From the NCBI GenBank assembly GCA_002413265.1, contig DHWR01000285.1, positions 1 to 57,946 on the forward strand: a stretch of DNA of 57,946 nucleotides, written 5' to 3'. Every line of letters begins with the position of its first letter. The first letter of the stretch is position 1. This stretch comes from Chloroflexi bacterium UBA5177 (GTDB taxonomy: Bacteria > Chloroflexota > UBA5177). The notes beneath the pieces are model-generated. The model ran no database searches, was not told the DNA's origin, and saw only the letters and a list, made by a program, of their open reading frames with translations. Below, piece after piece: positions 41,339 to 51,158 of the stretch. Position numbers and translations under genes: made by a program.

Positions 41339-42915
41339 TCCGTGACGACGGTTTGCGACTGCTCGTGCATGAACTGCTGGACGTAGTACGGTCCGAGGGC
41401 GTTCTTACCCGTAGAGCCGCTCATTTTCCAGCCGCCGAAGGACTGTACTCGTGGCCATGCCCCGGTCGTCGAGCCACCGCGGCGATTGACGTAGATTACT
41501 CCGGCCTCCATGCGCTTCAGGAATTCTTGCTGCTCTCGTTCGTCCTCCGTGAATATTCCGGCCGTCAATCCGTATTTCGAATCATTGGCGAGCGTCAGGG
41601 CCTCGTCGAGTGACGAGACTCTCGCCACGGCCACCAACGGAACAAACAACTCCTCGTAGAAGTACTGATGGTCTTTCGGCAGCGACACGATGGTGGGAGC
41701 GCAAAAGTACCCGTGCTTCAGGGGCCCATCTGTCACCACGTTTCCTCCGCTGAGGATCTCCCCATCGTTGTGAGATCTCTCGCACGCCTGCTGAAAACGC
41801 TCGTACGCCGTGCGGTTGATGACAGGACCCATGAAGACATCGTCTCGCTCCGCCGGTCCCACCACAAGCTGCTGAGTGCGTTCAACCAATCGCCTCGTAA
41901 ACTCCCCGGCAACCGAGTCGTGCACGTAGACGCGAGAGGTCGCGCTGCACTTCTGCCCGCTGTAGCCGAAGGCGGCCCTTGCCGTTCCCTCCACGGCCTT
42001 GTCAAGATCGGCCGAATCGGTGACGATAGTCGGGTTCTTGCCCCCCATTTCGGCAATGCACGGTCGTGGTCGCTCTTTGCTGAATTCTCTAAACAGTCGC
42101 GTGCCCACCTGAGCCGATCCCGTGAACACGATGCCATCTACGCTCGGATGGCTGGAGAGCTGTTCACCGATCTGGTTTCCATGGCCCGTAACGAAGTTCA
42201 GCGCGCCGGCCGGAAGACCGCCATCCCGGAGGCACTCGAACACTTTTGTCCCGACCAGGGGAGTCTCGTGCGAGGGCTTAAAGACAACCGTGTTCCCGGC
42301 CACCAGGGCGCCCGCAATCATTCCCGTCGTGAGTGCGACAGGAAAATTGAACGGAGCAATGACGATCCAGACGCCATATGGCCGTAGAACGCTGTGATTC
42401 GCCTCCTGAGCCGACAGGCGTTCCATCTCGACTACGAAGCCGTTGGCGTCCTCCATGTACCCGCAGTACCCGAAAATGAGGTCCGCAGCCTCCTCTACCT
42501 CGCCCATCGATTCCAGGCGCGGCTTCCCCGCTTCCAAGGAAAGCCACGCAGCAATCTCATATTTACGCTGTCGGAAGATCTCGGCTCCGCGTCGTAGAAT
42601 CTCGATCCTCTTCTGCCAGGGATACGACGACCACGCGGGAAAGGCGCCCCGAGCGGCTTCAATTGCAGCATCGGCATGCTGCTTCCCGCCCTCCTCGAAA
42701 TTTCCGAGGACCACACGAGTGTCATTTGGGCTTCGGTCTTCAAAGACAGGATTCGTCGAGGACTCGGCTTGGTTATTTATGTAAAGGGGATATCGGCGGC
42801 CCAGCTGAGACCGCACCTGATCCAGAGCGCGGTCATAATCCCGGTTGAAGCTCTCGGCCTGCTCGACGCTCATCGTCGTGTATGTAATCTTCTGGTCTCG
42901 TTGTCGCGTGACCAT
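41335..42915 (-). CDS. L-glutamate gamma-semialdehyde (P5C) dehydrogenase
   Basis: This 526-aa aldehyde dehydrogenase has the long N-terminal extension and motifs of the RocA/PruA P5C dehydrogenase branch. The nucleotide site is in VIAPFNFPVALTTGMI, the glutamate motif is EMGGKNPTIV, and the catalytic Cys lies in FGYSGQKCSATSRVYV. FGGWKMSGSTGKNALGPYYV is near the end. It oxidises P5C semialdehyde to glutamate in proline or arginine catabolism. A ProC-like gene lies elsewhere in the window, but no proline dehydrogenase is present. An internal ATG at 42873 could be the real start. The stop overlaps mec by 4 nt. Confidence 0.9.
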   Translation of the reverse strand: MVTRQRDQKITYTTMSVEQAESFNRDYDRALDQVRSQLGRRYPLYINNQAESSTNPVFEDRSPNDTRVVLGNFEEGGKQHADAAIEAARGAFPAWSSYPWQKRIEILRRGAEIFRQRKYEIAAWLSLEAGKPRLESMGEVEEAADLIFGYCGYMEDANGFVVEMERLSAQEANHSVLRPYGVWIVIAPFNFPVALTTGMIAGALVAGNTVVFKPSHETPLVGTKVFECLRDGGLPAGALNFVTGHGNQIGEQLSSHPSVDGIVFTGSAQVGTRLFREFSKERPRPCIAEMGGKNPTIVTDSADLDKAVEGTARAAFGYSGQKCSATSRVYVHDSVAGEFTRRLVERTQQLVVGPAERDDVFMGPVINRTAYERFQQACERSHNDGEILSGGNVVTDGPLKHGYFCAPTIVSLPKDHQYFYEELFVPLVAVARVSSLDEALTLANDSKYGLTAGIFTEDEREQQEFLKRMEAGVIYVNRRGGSTTGAWPRVQSFGGWKMSGSTGKNALGPYYVQQFMHEQSQTVVTD

Positions 42916-43024
42916 CTGGTCCTCCCTTTAACCGCCTACGCGAAAGGCCTACCCAACTCATGCTATCAACGGCATGGTGCGTGGCCGGCGGCAAACTTGA
43001 CCGGTTGCGCCAAAGGAGTCGAAC

Positions 43025-43219
43025 GTGGATGAAAAACGCGATGTCCGGGATCTGGAGGAGGCCGCACGCCATTGCCGTGCCGGGTTGAAGGCCATCGAGG
43101 CCGGGCAGGAGGCCCTCGCCACTAGTGGAAGCGTCTACCCTACGCACCTCCACCTCGCCGCCGTCGAACTTGCTCACGCCATCGAGCTCGGCATGAAAGT
43201 CGCGCTTCGAAATGGCTAG
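43025..43219 (+). CDS. Small helical protein of unknown function (64 aa)
   Basis: GTG 43025 opens a 64-aa frame with two predicted amphipathic helices (DLEEAARHCRAGLKAIEAG and LHLAAVELAHAIELGMKVAL). There is no clear ribosome site. The codon pattern is protein-like, and the stop overlaps the convergent GNAT gene by exactly 4 nt, as seen at other real gene pairs here. No family is recognised. The region 42916-43024 upstream must hold promoters for both divergent genes; I see no strong boxes. Confidence 0.45.
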   Translation: MDEKRDVRDLEEAARHCRAGLKAIEAGQEALATSGSVYPTHLHLAAVELAHAIELGMKVALRNG

Positions 43220-43812
43220 CTGGTTTCCCAGAAGAGAAACACGGCCACGTCCTGCCGCTCCGCGTCGTCATTCTCATAGAGATGATCGTTGAAGCCGCTC
43301 ACGCGAAAACCGCACCTTCGATAGAGATGAATCGCGGGCACATTGTTGATCTGGGTCTCAACAGAGATGCCGCGCACTCTCTTCTGACGGGCTATCGTCT
43401 GCAGCTCCCGAAGCAGACCCGAGCCCAGACCCGAACGGCGCTCGCTTTCACTTACTCTGATGTCCAGCAGCCAGAGTGTGTCGTTCCAGTCGACTTGACA
43501 ATATGTCAGTAGACCCTCCGGCTCGAGACCGCGAGATGCCGCCAGAAATCTGACGCGGCCCGCATCGATCTGCTCGTAGTAAGGCTCGAGCCATTCGCGT
43601 GGATCTCCGTCGTCGTAGCTCTTGCGAAACGTCTCCACTTTCCTTGAAACCAAGTGCCAGCGCAAATCGTCTTCGTCTTCCGACCTGTGCAGCTCGTGCA
43701 CCGAGTCCGTTTCGAACCCACTGGGTATTCGCAGCCGTCCCACTTCGGCAGCACTGAGCGCGAAGTAGCGAATGTCGCATGGCCCCTCTTCCCCTGCCGG
43801 TTGCGCTTTCAC
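43216..43812 (-). CDS. GNAT-family N-acetyltransferase
   Basis: This 198-aa protein has a C-terminal GNAT domain (about residues 60-195) with the acetyl-CoA motif A RRSGLGSGLLRELQTIA, a conserved strand WLLDIRVSE before it, and VPAIHLYRRCGFRVSGFND, the usual motif B. The target is unknown; ribosomal protein, antibiotic or small amine acetylation are all possible. The N-terminal 60 residues look like a second, degenerate GNAT half. The ATG overlaps the DUF503 stop by 4 nt, placing it at the end of the minus-strand run fmt-DUF503-GNAT. Confidence 0.83.
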   Translation of the reverse strand: MKAQPAGEEGPCDIRYFALSAAEVGRLRIPSGFETDSVHELHRSEDEDDLRWHLVSRKVETFRKSYDDGDPREWLEPYYEQIDAGRVRFLAASRGLEPEGLLTYCQVDWNDTLWLLDIRVSESERRSGLGSGLLRELQTIARQKRVRGISVETQINNVPAIHLYRRCGFRVSGFNDHLYENDDAERQDVAVFLFWETS

Positions 43813-44102
43813 AGAGCGTGGATGACTTCCGTCTCGAAGTCCAGAAGTTCGGCGTCTCCTCTTAAGCTGGAAAGTCCTCGAACTGCCTTCGCAATCACTT
43901 CGTCCGCGTGCGCCGCATCATTTGAAACGTGAGCGACACCAAGTACCCCAACTTGCCACTGATCTTGCCTATCGATCTCGGCGATAGTGACGCCATATTG
44001 GCGCTGCACCTGGGCGATCAATGACTTCATAACGTGTCGCTTTTCCTTTAGAGAGCGGGCTCCGGGGATGTGGAGCACGACTCGCGCGACACCGATGACC
44101 AA
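43809..44102 (-). CDS. DUF503 (YlxP-like) protein
   Basis: From TTG 44102 the frame encodes 97 aa starting MVIGVARVVLHIPGARSLKEKRHVM, the exact DUF503 start pattern, and continues with a ferredoxin-like alpha/beta fold. YlxP-type proteins usually sit beside translation genes (infB, rbfA) and may act in ribosome function. Here it follows fmt by 5 nt, so a translation link is kept. A longer reading to 44348 is open but has no family-like sequence and overlaps fmt. The stop overlaps the downstream GNAT start. Confidence 0.85.
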   Translation of the reverse strand: MVIGVARVVLHIPGARSLKEKRHVMKSLIAQVQRQYGVTIAEIDRQDQWQVGVLGVAHVSNDAAHADEVIAKAVRGLSSLRGDAELLDFETEVIHAL

Positions 44103-44107
44103 CTCAG

Positions 44108-45055
44108 CTACGCGCCCAGTTGCGCGGCCGACAGCTCTGGCCTTCCGCGTACCATGGTCGCCGCGGGCATCGCTGTGCCTCCGGGAAGCTGCAGCTCCAC
44201 AATCCCGAGCAGCCCGCTCCCAGTACCGGCCAGCAGAACACCGTCGCGGAAACCAACTATTTTCCCAGGTTCTCCGTCTCCGGAAAACGGCCGGGCTCGC
44301 AGAATTCTCACATGCTTTCCATTCCAAGATGTAAAGGCGGCCGGCCACGGGTTAAATGCTCGAATCTGCCGAGAAAGATGCTCTGACGACTCCGTCCAAT
44401 TGAGCCTTCCGTCTTCCTTTTTGATGCGGCTGGTGTAGGTCGCCGCCGAATCGTCCTGCTCCCTCGGCTTGATCCGCGCATCAATCCACTCTGGAAGCAT
44501 CTTGAGCAAGAGATCCGCGCTCAATCGCGAGAGCCGGGCCTCCAGCTCGCCTGCGGTCTCTTCTGCCTCAATGAGCGAGGACCGCTGCGAAATTATGGGC
44601 CCCGCGTCCATGTGCGAGGACATCAGCATGAGTGTCGTGCCGGTTTCGACCTCGCCGTCCAGAATCGGCCCGACAATCGGTGACGGGCCCCGATACTTCG
44701 GCAGCAGCGACGGGTGAAGATTTAGGCAGCCGCACTGCGGCACAGAAAGGAGTGCGTCCGGCAAAATCTGTCCGTAGGAAGCGACCACGACTAGCTCCGG
44801 CCTGAACGCTTTGAACTCGTGAAAGGCGGCTTCCTCTCGAATCCGGCGTGGCTGTAACACGTCTAGTTTGCGTTCCTGCGCAAATATTTTCACCGGACTC
44901 TGCCGCTGTTTTCTGCCGCGCCCTGCCGGCCTGTCCGGTTGTGTTACCACCGCCACCACTTCTACCGCAGTGCGGAGATTTTGCCCCTGGTCGACGAGCT
45001 TCTCCAGAACGGGTAAGGAGAACGAGTCGCTTCCCATGAACACGGCTCGCACCAT
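44108..45055 (-). CDS. fmt: Methionyl-tRNA formyltransferase
   Basis: Fmt formylates initiator Met-tRNA with 10-formyl-tetrahydrofolate. This 315-aa protein has the N-terminal Rossmann-like formyltransferase domain (VRAVFMGSDSFSLPVLEKL), VVTQPDRPAGRGRKQRQSPVK, the catalytic core NLHPSLLPKYRGPSPI with the following DAGPIISQ, and the C-terminal OB-like domain from about residue 205. ATG 45055 is preferred over 45070 because it gives the standard N-terminus. DUF503 and GNAT genes follow. def, the usual partner, is not in the window. Confidence 0.94.
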   Translation of the reverse strand: MVRAVFMGSDSFSLPVLEKLVDQGQNLRTAVEVVAVVTQPDRPAGRGRKQRQSPVKIFAQERKLDVLQPRRIREEAAFHEFKAFRPELVVVASYGQILPDALLSVPQCGCLNLHPSLLPKYRGPSPIVGPILDGEVETGTTLMLMSSHMDAGPIISQRSSLIEAEETAGELEARLSRLSADLLLKMLPEWIDARIKPREQDDSAATYTSRIKKEDGRLNWTESSEHLSRQIRAFNPWPAAFTSWNGKHVRILRARPFSGDGEPGKIVGFRDGVLLAGTGSGLLGIVELQLPGGTAMPAATMVRGRPELSAAQLGA

Positions 45056-45109
45056 GGTGGAGTGTACCAACGGCCCGAGAGGTGTTACTTCTCCCGTCGC
45101 TAGTCCGTG

Positions 45110-46141
45110 CTAGACGACTGCTCCAGCCGGCTCCGCCTTCAGACTATTGCCCACCATCATCACCTCTTCGACCAGCCGGTTCGAGTAACCCCACTCGTTG
45201 TCATACCAGGCGAAGACCTTCACGAAATCGCCGTCTACCACCTGCGTGAGCTCCAAATCGACAATCGATGACGCGGGATTGCCTACAAAGTCCGCAGAGA
45301 CGAGTGGCTCTTCCGTGACCTCGAGAATTCCCTTGAAGCGATCGGTACCGGCCGCGTCTCTGAATGCTTGGTTGATCTCATCCGCGGTGGTACGCGTCTT
45401 CAGGAGCACCGTCAGGTCGGACAGCGATACATCAACCGTCGGGACCCGTAAGGAAACTCCGTCGAAGATTCCCTTCAGCTGTGGAAGAGCTTCGGCTGCG
45501 GCGATCGCGGCCCCGGTGCTGGTGGGCACGATGTTCTGTGCCGCGGCTCGCCCCCGTCGCCAGTCCTTGTGAGGGCTGTCGACGAGCCGCTGGTCAGCAG
45601 TGTACGAGTGCACGGTTGTCATCAGCGCTTTTGCCACGCCAAATTTTTCGTCGAGAACAGCCATGACAGGCGTGATGGAATTGGTCGTGCAAGAGGCATT
45701 GGAGATGATGCTGTCGGTGGAGACGTCGTAGTCCGAGTCGTTCACACCAAGCACGAATGAGGGTGCACCCTTGGCGGGCGCCGAAATCACGACGGACTTC
45801 GCACCCGCTTGCAGGTGCGCCGCGGCCTGGTCACGATTGGTGAAGAGCCCGGTGGACTCGATGACCACGTTCACCCCTAGATCCTTCCAGGGAAGCTGGG
45901 TCGGATCTTTGACCGCCAGGACGGGGTAGCGTTTCCCATCCACGACGATGCCGTTCCCATCAGCCGCCACCTCAGAATCGTCGGCGCGGTACACGGTATC
46001 GTGCTTTAGCAAATAGGCCATGTTCTTGACGTCCCCGATGTCGTTGATCGCCACGACCTCGAGATCCGGCTTGCCCAGAGCTATCTTGAATGCCTGTCTG
46101 CCTATACGGCCGAACCCGTTTATCGCCACGCGCGTCGGCAT
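45110..46141 (-). CDS. gap: Glyceraldehyde-3-phosphate dehydrogenase, type I
   Basis: This 343-aa GAPDH has the Rossmann start VAINGFGRIGRQAFK, AINDIGD with Asp34 favouring NAD over NADP, the catalytic Cys151 in SNASCTTNSITPV, and the substrate loop GRAAAQNIVPTSTGAA. WYDNEWGYSNRLVE is at the C-terminus. It oxidises glyceraldehyde-3-phosphate in glycolysis. The ATG follows GAGAGGAAAGG. It lies 155 nt downstream of glpK on the same strand; the gap holds a GCTGCC-GGCAGC palindrome and a possible -10 TAAAAT on the minus strand, so it probably has its own promoter. The typical gap-pgk-tpi run is absent. Confidence 0.96.
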   Translation of the reverse strand: MPTRVAINGFGRIGRQAFKIALGKPDLEVVAINDIGDVKNMAYLLKHDTVYRADDSEVAADGNGIVVDGKRYPVLAVKDPTQLPWKDLGVNVVIESTGLFTNRDQAAAHLQAGAKSVVISAPAKGAPSFVLGVNDSDYDVSTDSIISNASCTTNSITPVMAVLDEKFGVAKALMTTVHSYTADQRLVDSPHKDWRRGRAAAQNIVPTSTGAAIAAAEALPQLKGIFDGVSLRVPTVDVSLSDLTVLLKTRTTADEINQAFRDAAGTDRFKGILEVTEEPLVSADFVGNPASSIVDLELTQVVDGDFVKVFAWYDNEWGYSNRLVEEVMMVGNSLKAEPAGAVV

Positions 46142-46296
46142 GATTTTTTTCCTTTCCTCTCAAGCCGCCGCGCTGCCGGCAGCATTTTATTCCTTAGGCA
46201 GGTCTCAAGGAACCTGTGGTCGTTGCCCACGAGTTTGTAGCACGCCTGTGGAGCCGGCCACAACGCGGCGTTGTTCTGCTGCTGTTAGATCCTCCT

Positions 46297-47847
<1,551 letters not shown>

Positions 47848-47931
47848 TCAACGAGTCGTCGCGATCCGCTGACTCGTCATATTAGGCAGCGATCTCTCCA
47901 GTTTCACGCGGAACCGGGTCAGGCTGTGACT

Positions 47932-47941
47932 GAAACGTTTC
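47932..47941. promoter_or_regulatory. Palindrome resembling a LacI/CcpA-type operator
   Basis: GAAACGTTTC is a perfect 10-nt palindrome with the central CG step usual in LacI-family operators. It lies in the glpK/phosphodiesterase divergent region, 130 nt upstream of glpK. Carbon-source control of glpK is a reasonable guess, but no LacI-family gene is in the window. Confidence 0.35.
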
Positions 47942-47951
47942 CTGAAGTGAA

Positions 47952-47985
47952 GGAGCCGCCGGCATCGCAAGATGCCAACGGCTCC
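47952..47985. ncRNA. Strong two-tier hairpin with GCAA tetraloop in the glpK divergent region
   Basis: GGAGCCG (47952-47958) pairs with CGGCTCC (47979-47985) and GGCATC pairs with GATGCC around a GCAA tetraloop, with a 2-by-2 internal loop (CC/AA) between. It lies in the only gene-free stretch over 300 bp (47803-48148), upstream of both divergent genes. It can be part of either 5' leader or an independent RNA. I do not recognise a riboswitch class. A terminator is unlikely because no gene reads into it. Confidence 0.4.
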
Positions 47986-48148
47986 GTCTGCGGATCTAAA
48001 TCACCGCCTGAACCACTTCATCTGCTTGTGCCCGGCTGAGGCAAGTCACCATAATCGAGGGGTCCCGCCAGAGGAAATCGCCAGGGTCCAGGTGCGCGTG
48101 CCATCGGGTTCCGAGGTCGCGGAGAGAAGGGAACCTGAAGGACGGTTG

Positions 48149-49492
48149 ATGCGCTTATTTCGCTCGTCCAGGCCGCAGCGCCTTTTCATTCTCGGACTGG
48201 ACGGCTCGCCACTTCCGCTGCTCCAGAGCCTGATGAATGCAGGTGATATGCCGAATCTGGCAAGAGCCTTCGAGAGCGGAACCGCAGTGGAGATGAATTC
48301 CTCCCTGCCCGACGTGTCAGCCGTGGCTTGGACGTCGATCAATACAGGGAAGAATCCCGCAAAACACGGCATCTACGGCTTCGTGGACCGAAAACCGGGT
48401 ACGAACTCCATCGAAGTAATGACATCGGCTCACGTTCGATCAAAAACTCTGTGGGAGCTGGTCAGCGACGCCGGGAGACGTGCCGTCGCAATCAACGTGC
48501 CGCTCAGCTATCCTCCGCAACGGATCAACGGCGTCGTCATCTCCGACTTTCTGGCTCCAGTTCTGTCAAAAGCCGTCTATCCGACGTCCGTTCTCGCTCC
48601 TCTCGAGTCAATTGGATACCGGATCGACACCGATCCGTGGGTAGCTCGCCAGTCCCTCGAGGACTTCATCGAAGACTTCAAGGTCACGGCGGAGAAGCGA
48701 GCCGAGGCCGTTACATACCTCATGGACAAAGAAGAATGGGCTCTCTTCTTCGTGGTCTTTATGGAGACCGATCGCCTGCACCACTTCATGTGGCAATACA
48801 TGGAGGACAAAGACCCGAAGTATGGGCCGATGTTTCTGGACGCGTACCGGCTTATCGATGCTCTGGCCGGCAATATCCTCTCAAAGCTGTCGGCGGACGA
48901 TCAACTGATAATCCTGTCCGATCACGGCTTCACCACGCTGAGAAAAGAGGTTTATCTCAACGTCTGGCTGGAGGAGCAGGGGTATCTCCACTTCAAGCCA
49001 GGCTCGGAAAAGGGACCGAGCGGGCTCGAACCCCTCACGCGCGCTTACAGTCTGGATCCGGGCCGGGTGTACCTGAACCTCGAGGGCAGAGAAATCGCCG
49101 GCTCGGTGGCGCTCGCCGATGCGCCCGCCTTGCTGGATGAGCTCGCCGGTCGTCTTCAAGACTTGCGCGATCCGGAGAGCGAGGAGCGCATGATAGCCGA
49201 GGTATATCGCGCCGACGATATCTATCACGGTCCGCAAAGAGACCGCGCCCCGGACCTTCTGGTAATGCCGCTCGACGGATACGACATCAAGGGCACATTC
49301 GAATCGGACCAGTTCACCGGCCGGGGTAAGCTGGTGGGCATGCACAAGTACGACAACGCAACGCTGTTCATACGAGGGCAGCGAATCAACGTCGATCATG
49401 CCTCGGTGCATGACGTCCTGCCAACGGCCTGTCGCCTCATGAAGCTCGACGCACCTGAAGACCTGGACGGCCGCGTCGTCGTCGCCGGCTAA
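48149..49492 (+). CDS. Alkaline phosphatase-superfamily phosphodiesterase-like protein (1)
   Basis: This 447-aa type I phosphodiesterase/nucleotide pyrophosphatase-like protein has metal ligands in FILGLDGSPL and ILSDHGF, the nucleophile loop VSAVAWTSINTGKNPAKHGIYGF, and a late metal His in GMHKYDNATLFIRG. It has no signal peptide from ATG 48149, which follows GAAGGACGG; longer in-frame readings do not look like protein. It is probably a cytoplasmic metal-dependent hydrolase of phosphate or sulfate esters or nucleotides. Its tandem paralogue follows 31 nt later, then ATP sulfurylase, suggesting a joint role in sulfonucleotide or sulfate metabolism, which is inference. Confidence 0.82.
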   Translation: MRLFRSSRPQRLFILGLDGSPLPLLQSLMNAGDMPNLARAFESGTAVEMNSSLPDVSAVAWTSINTGKNPAKHGIYGFVDRKPGTNSIEVMTSAHVRSKTLWELVSDAGRRAVAINVPLSYPPQRINGVVISDFLAPVLSKAVYPTSVLAPLESIGYRIDTDPWVARQSLEDFIEDFKVTAEKRAEAVTYLMDKEEWALFFVVFMETDRLHHFMWQYMEDKDPKYGPMFLDAYRLIDALAGNILSKLSADDQLIILSDHGFTTLRKEVYLNVWLEEQGYLHFKPGSEKGPSGLEPLTRAYSLDPGRVYLNLEGREIAGSVALADAPALLDELAGRLQDLRDPESEERMIAEVYRADDIYHGPQRDRAPDLLVMPLDGYDIKGTFESDQFTGRGKLVGMHKYDNATLFIRGQRINVDHASVHDVLPTACRLMKLDAPEDLDGRVVVAG

Positions 49493-49523
49493 GCGTGGCA
49501 CTGCGTAGCGAAAGGAGACCAGA

Positions 49524-51155
49524 TTGAGGCGAGTCTACGTCATTGGATTCGATGGAGCCACCTGGCGCTTCATCCGGCCGCTTGTCCAGCGTGGGGAGAT
49601 GCCTAACTTCGAGTCTCTGATGAAGGACGGAGCCTCCGGCGAGCTTATCTCAACCGTGCCCTTTCAAAGCGCAGCCGCCTGGGTCACCTTTATGACCGGA
49701 AAGAATTCCGGAAAGCACGGCGTCTATATGTTCCAGGACTACGACGCCCTTAGCTACGAATACGTAGGTCGCATCGCCAACTCCCGGTACTTCGCCGAGC
49801 AAACGATTTTCGATATCGTCGGCAAGCTTGGAGGCACGGTATGCGCCGCTCGAGTGCCGATGACGTTTCCAGCGTGGCCAGTCAACGGCCTCATGGTTTC
49901 GGGCTTTCCGACGCCGGGAGACACACCTGACTCGTTCTATCCTCCCGAGCTTCGGGAACAGCTTGGTGACCGGGCCTCTCCGGATGAACAGGGAGATTTC
50001 CGACTGCTGACTACTGAACAGCAGGTACAGGCGCTCGACGACCAAATGGAGCGAATGAGCAACCTGATCAACCGTCTGATGGAAAAGCAGTACGACTTTT
50101 TCATGGCGGTTCACAGGGTCTCGGATGAGATTCACCACTTCTTCATGGGGTTCGTGGACCAGCGCACGCCGGTCTACGATCCGCAGGCGGCTGGACGCTG
50201 GGGCGACGTCATTAATCGCTTCTATCGAAAGATGGACCAGGCGCTGGGAGAGACCCTCGAGCGCCTCGGTCCAGACGACACGATTTTTGTGATTTCGGAC
50301 CACGGCGGCAATATTACGCCTCCCCGCCAGCTGAACCTCAACGTGTGGTTGGCGCAGCAAGGACTGCTTGCTCCGAAGGCTCAGGCAAAGTCCTTCAACG
50401 AAAGAATCTATGCGCTGAACCAGAAGGTCATGCCGGCCAAGCTCCGCTCAATGCTGCGTCGCAACCTCCCGAAGGGAGCACAGGGTGGATTGAAGACTAT
50501 GTGGCGAGCGCTTCAGGAGATTGACTTTGGTCAGACTCAGGCGTACCACTTCCCCATGAAGTGTCCGCCGTTGGCCGGCATCGTGATAAATGTTCGCGGC
50601 CGCCAGCAGCTGGGCACGGTCGCTCCGGACGACTACGAGGCTCTCCGTAACCGCATCATTCGCGACGTGCTGGAGCTCCGCGATCCACATACGGGGGAGA
50701 AGATCGTGGAACGCGCCTTCAAGCGCGAGGAGCTCTTTCAGGGCGAATTTACAGAGCGCTCGCCCGACATCATTGTCTGGTGCAAAGAGATGTACAAGGA
50801 AGGACCTCTGGCGCAAGGCCCGGTGGTTGGACATGTTCCATTTGACGAGCTCCGACAGGTTCCAGGGTCGCATGATGAGAAGGGAATCTTGCTCGCGAGG
50901 GGACCGGGGATAACAGCAGGTACCACTGTCGCCGATGCATGCCTTATCGACATGACTCCGACGATATTGCACACCATGGGGCTAGGCGTGCCTGTCGATA
51001 TGGATGGCCGGGTTTTGACGGAGATATTCAACGAGAGCGAGCGCGAGGTCGAAGAGCTGGATATGGTGCTCACACCTCAGTCGACGGAGTCGTTTCTGAC
51101 TCAAGACGAAGAGAATCAGATCAAAGAAAAGTTGAAGGGATGGGGGTATCTGTAA
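49524..51155 (+). CDS. Alkaline phosphatase-superfamily phosphodiesterase-like protein (2)
   Basis: This 543-aa protein is a paralogue of the upstream gene, with metal motifs VIGFDGATW and FVISDHGGN, nucleophile loop FQSAAAWVTFMTGKNSGKHGVYMF, and GSHDEKGILLARGPG for the last metal ligand. It has a helical insertion (about residues 165-195) and a charged C-terminal helix ending EENQIKEKLKGWGYL. No signal peptide is evident. TTG 49524 follows AAAGGAGA at good spacing. ATP sulfurylase starts 3 nt after the stop, so the three genes form one operon. The true substrate is unknown. Confidence 0.82.
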   Translation: MRRVYVIGFDGATWRFIRPLVQRGEMPNFESLMKDGASGELISTVPFQSAAAWVTFMTGKNSGKHGVYMFQDYDALSYEYVGRIANSRYFAEQTIFDIVGKLGGTVCAARVPMTFPAWPVNGLMVSGFPTPGDTPDSFYPPELREQLGDRASPDEQGDFRLLTTEQQVQALDDQMERMSNLINRLMEKQYDFFMAVHRVSDEIHHFFMGFVDQRTPVYDPQAAGRWGDVINRFYRKMDQALGETLERLGPDDTIFVISDHGGNITPPRQLNLNVWLAQQGLLAPKAQAKSFNERIYALNQKVMPAKLRSMLRRNLPKGAQGGLKTMWRALQEIDFGQTQAYHFPMKCPPLAGIVINVRGRQQLGTVAPDDYEALRNRIIRDVLELRDPHTGEKIVERAFKREELFQGEFTERSPDIIVWCKEMYKEGPLAQGPVVGHVPFDELRQVPGSHDEKGILLARGPGITAGTTVADACLIDMTPTILHTMGLGVPVDMDGRVLTEIFNESEREVEELDMVLTPQSTESFLTQDEENQIKEKLKGWGYL

Positions 51156-51158
51156 ATC

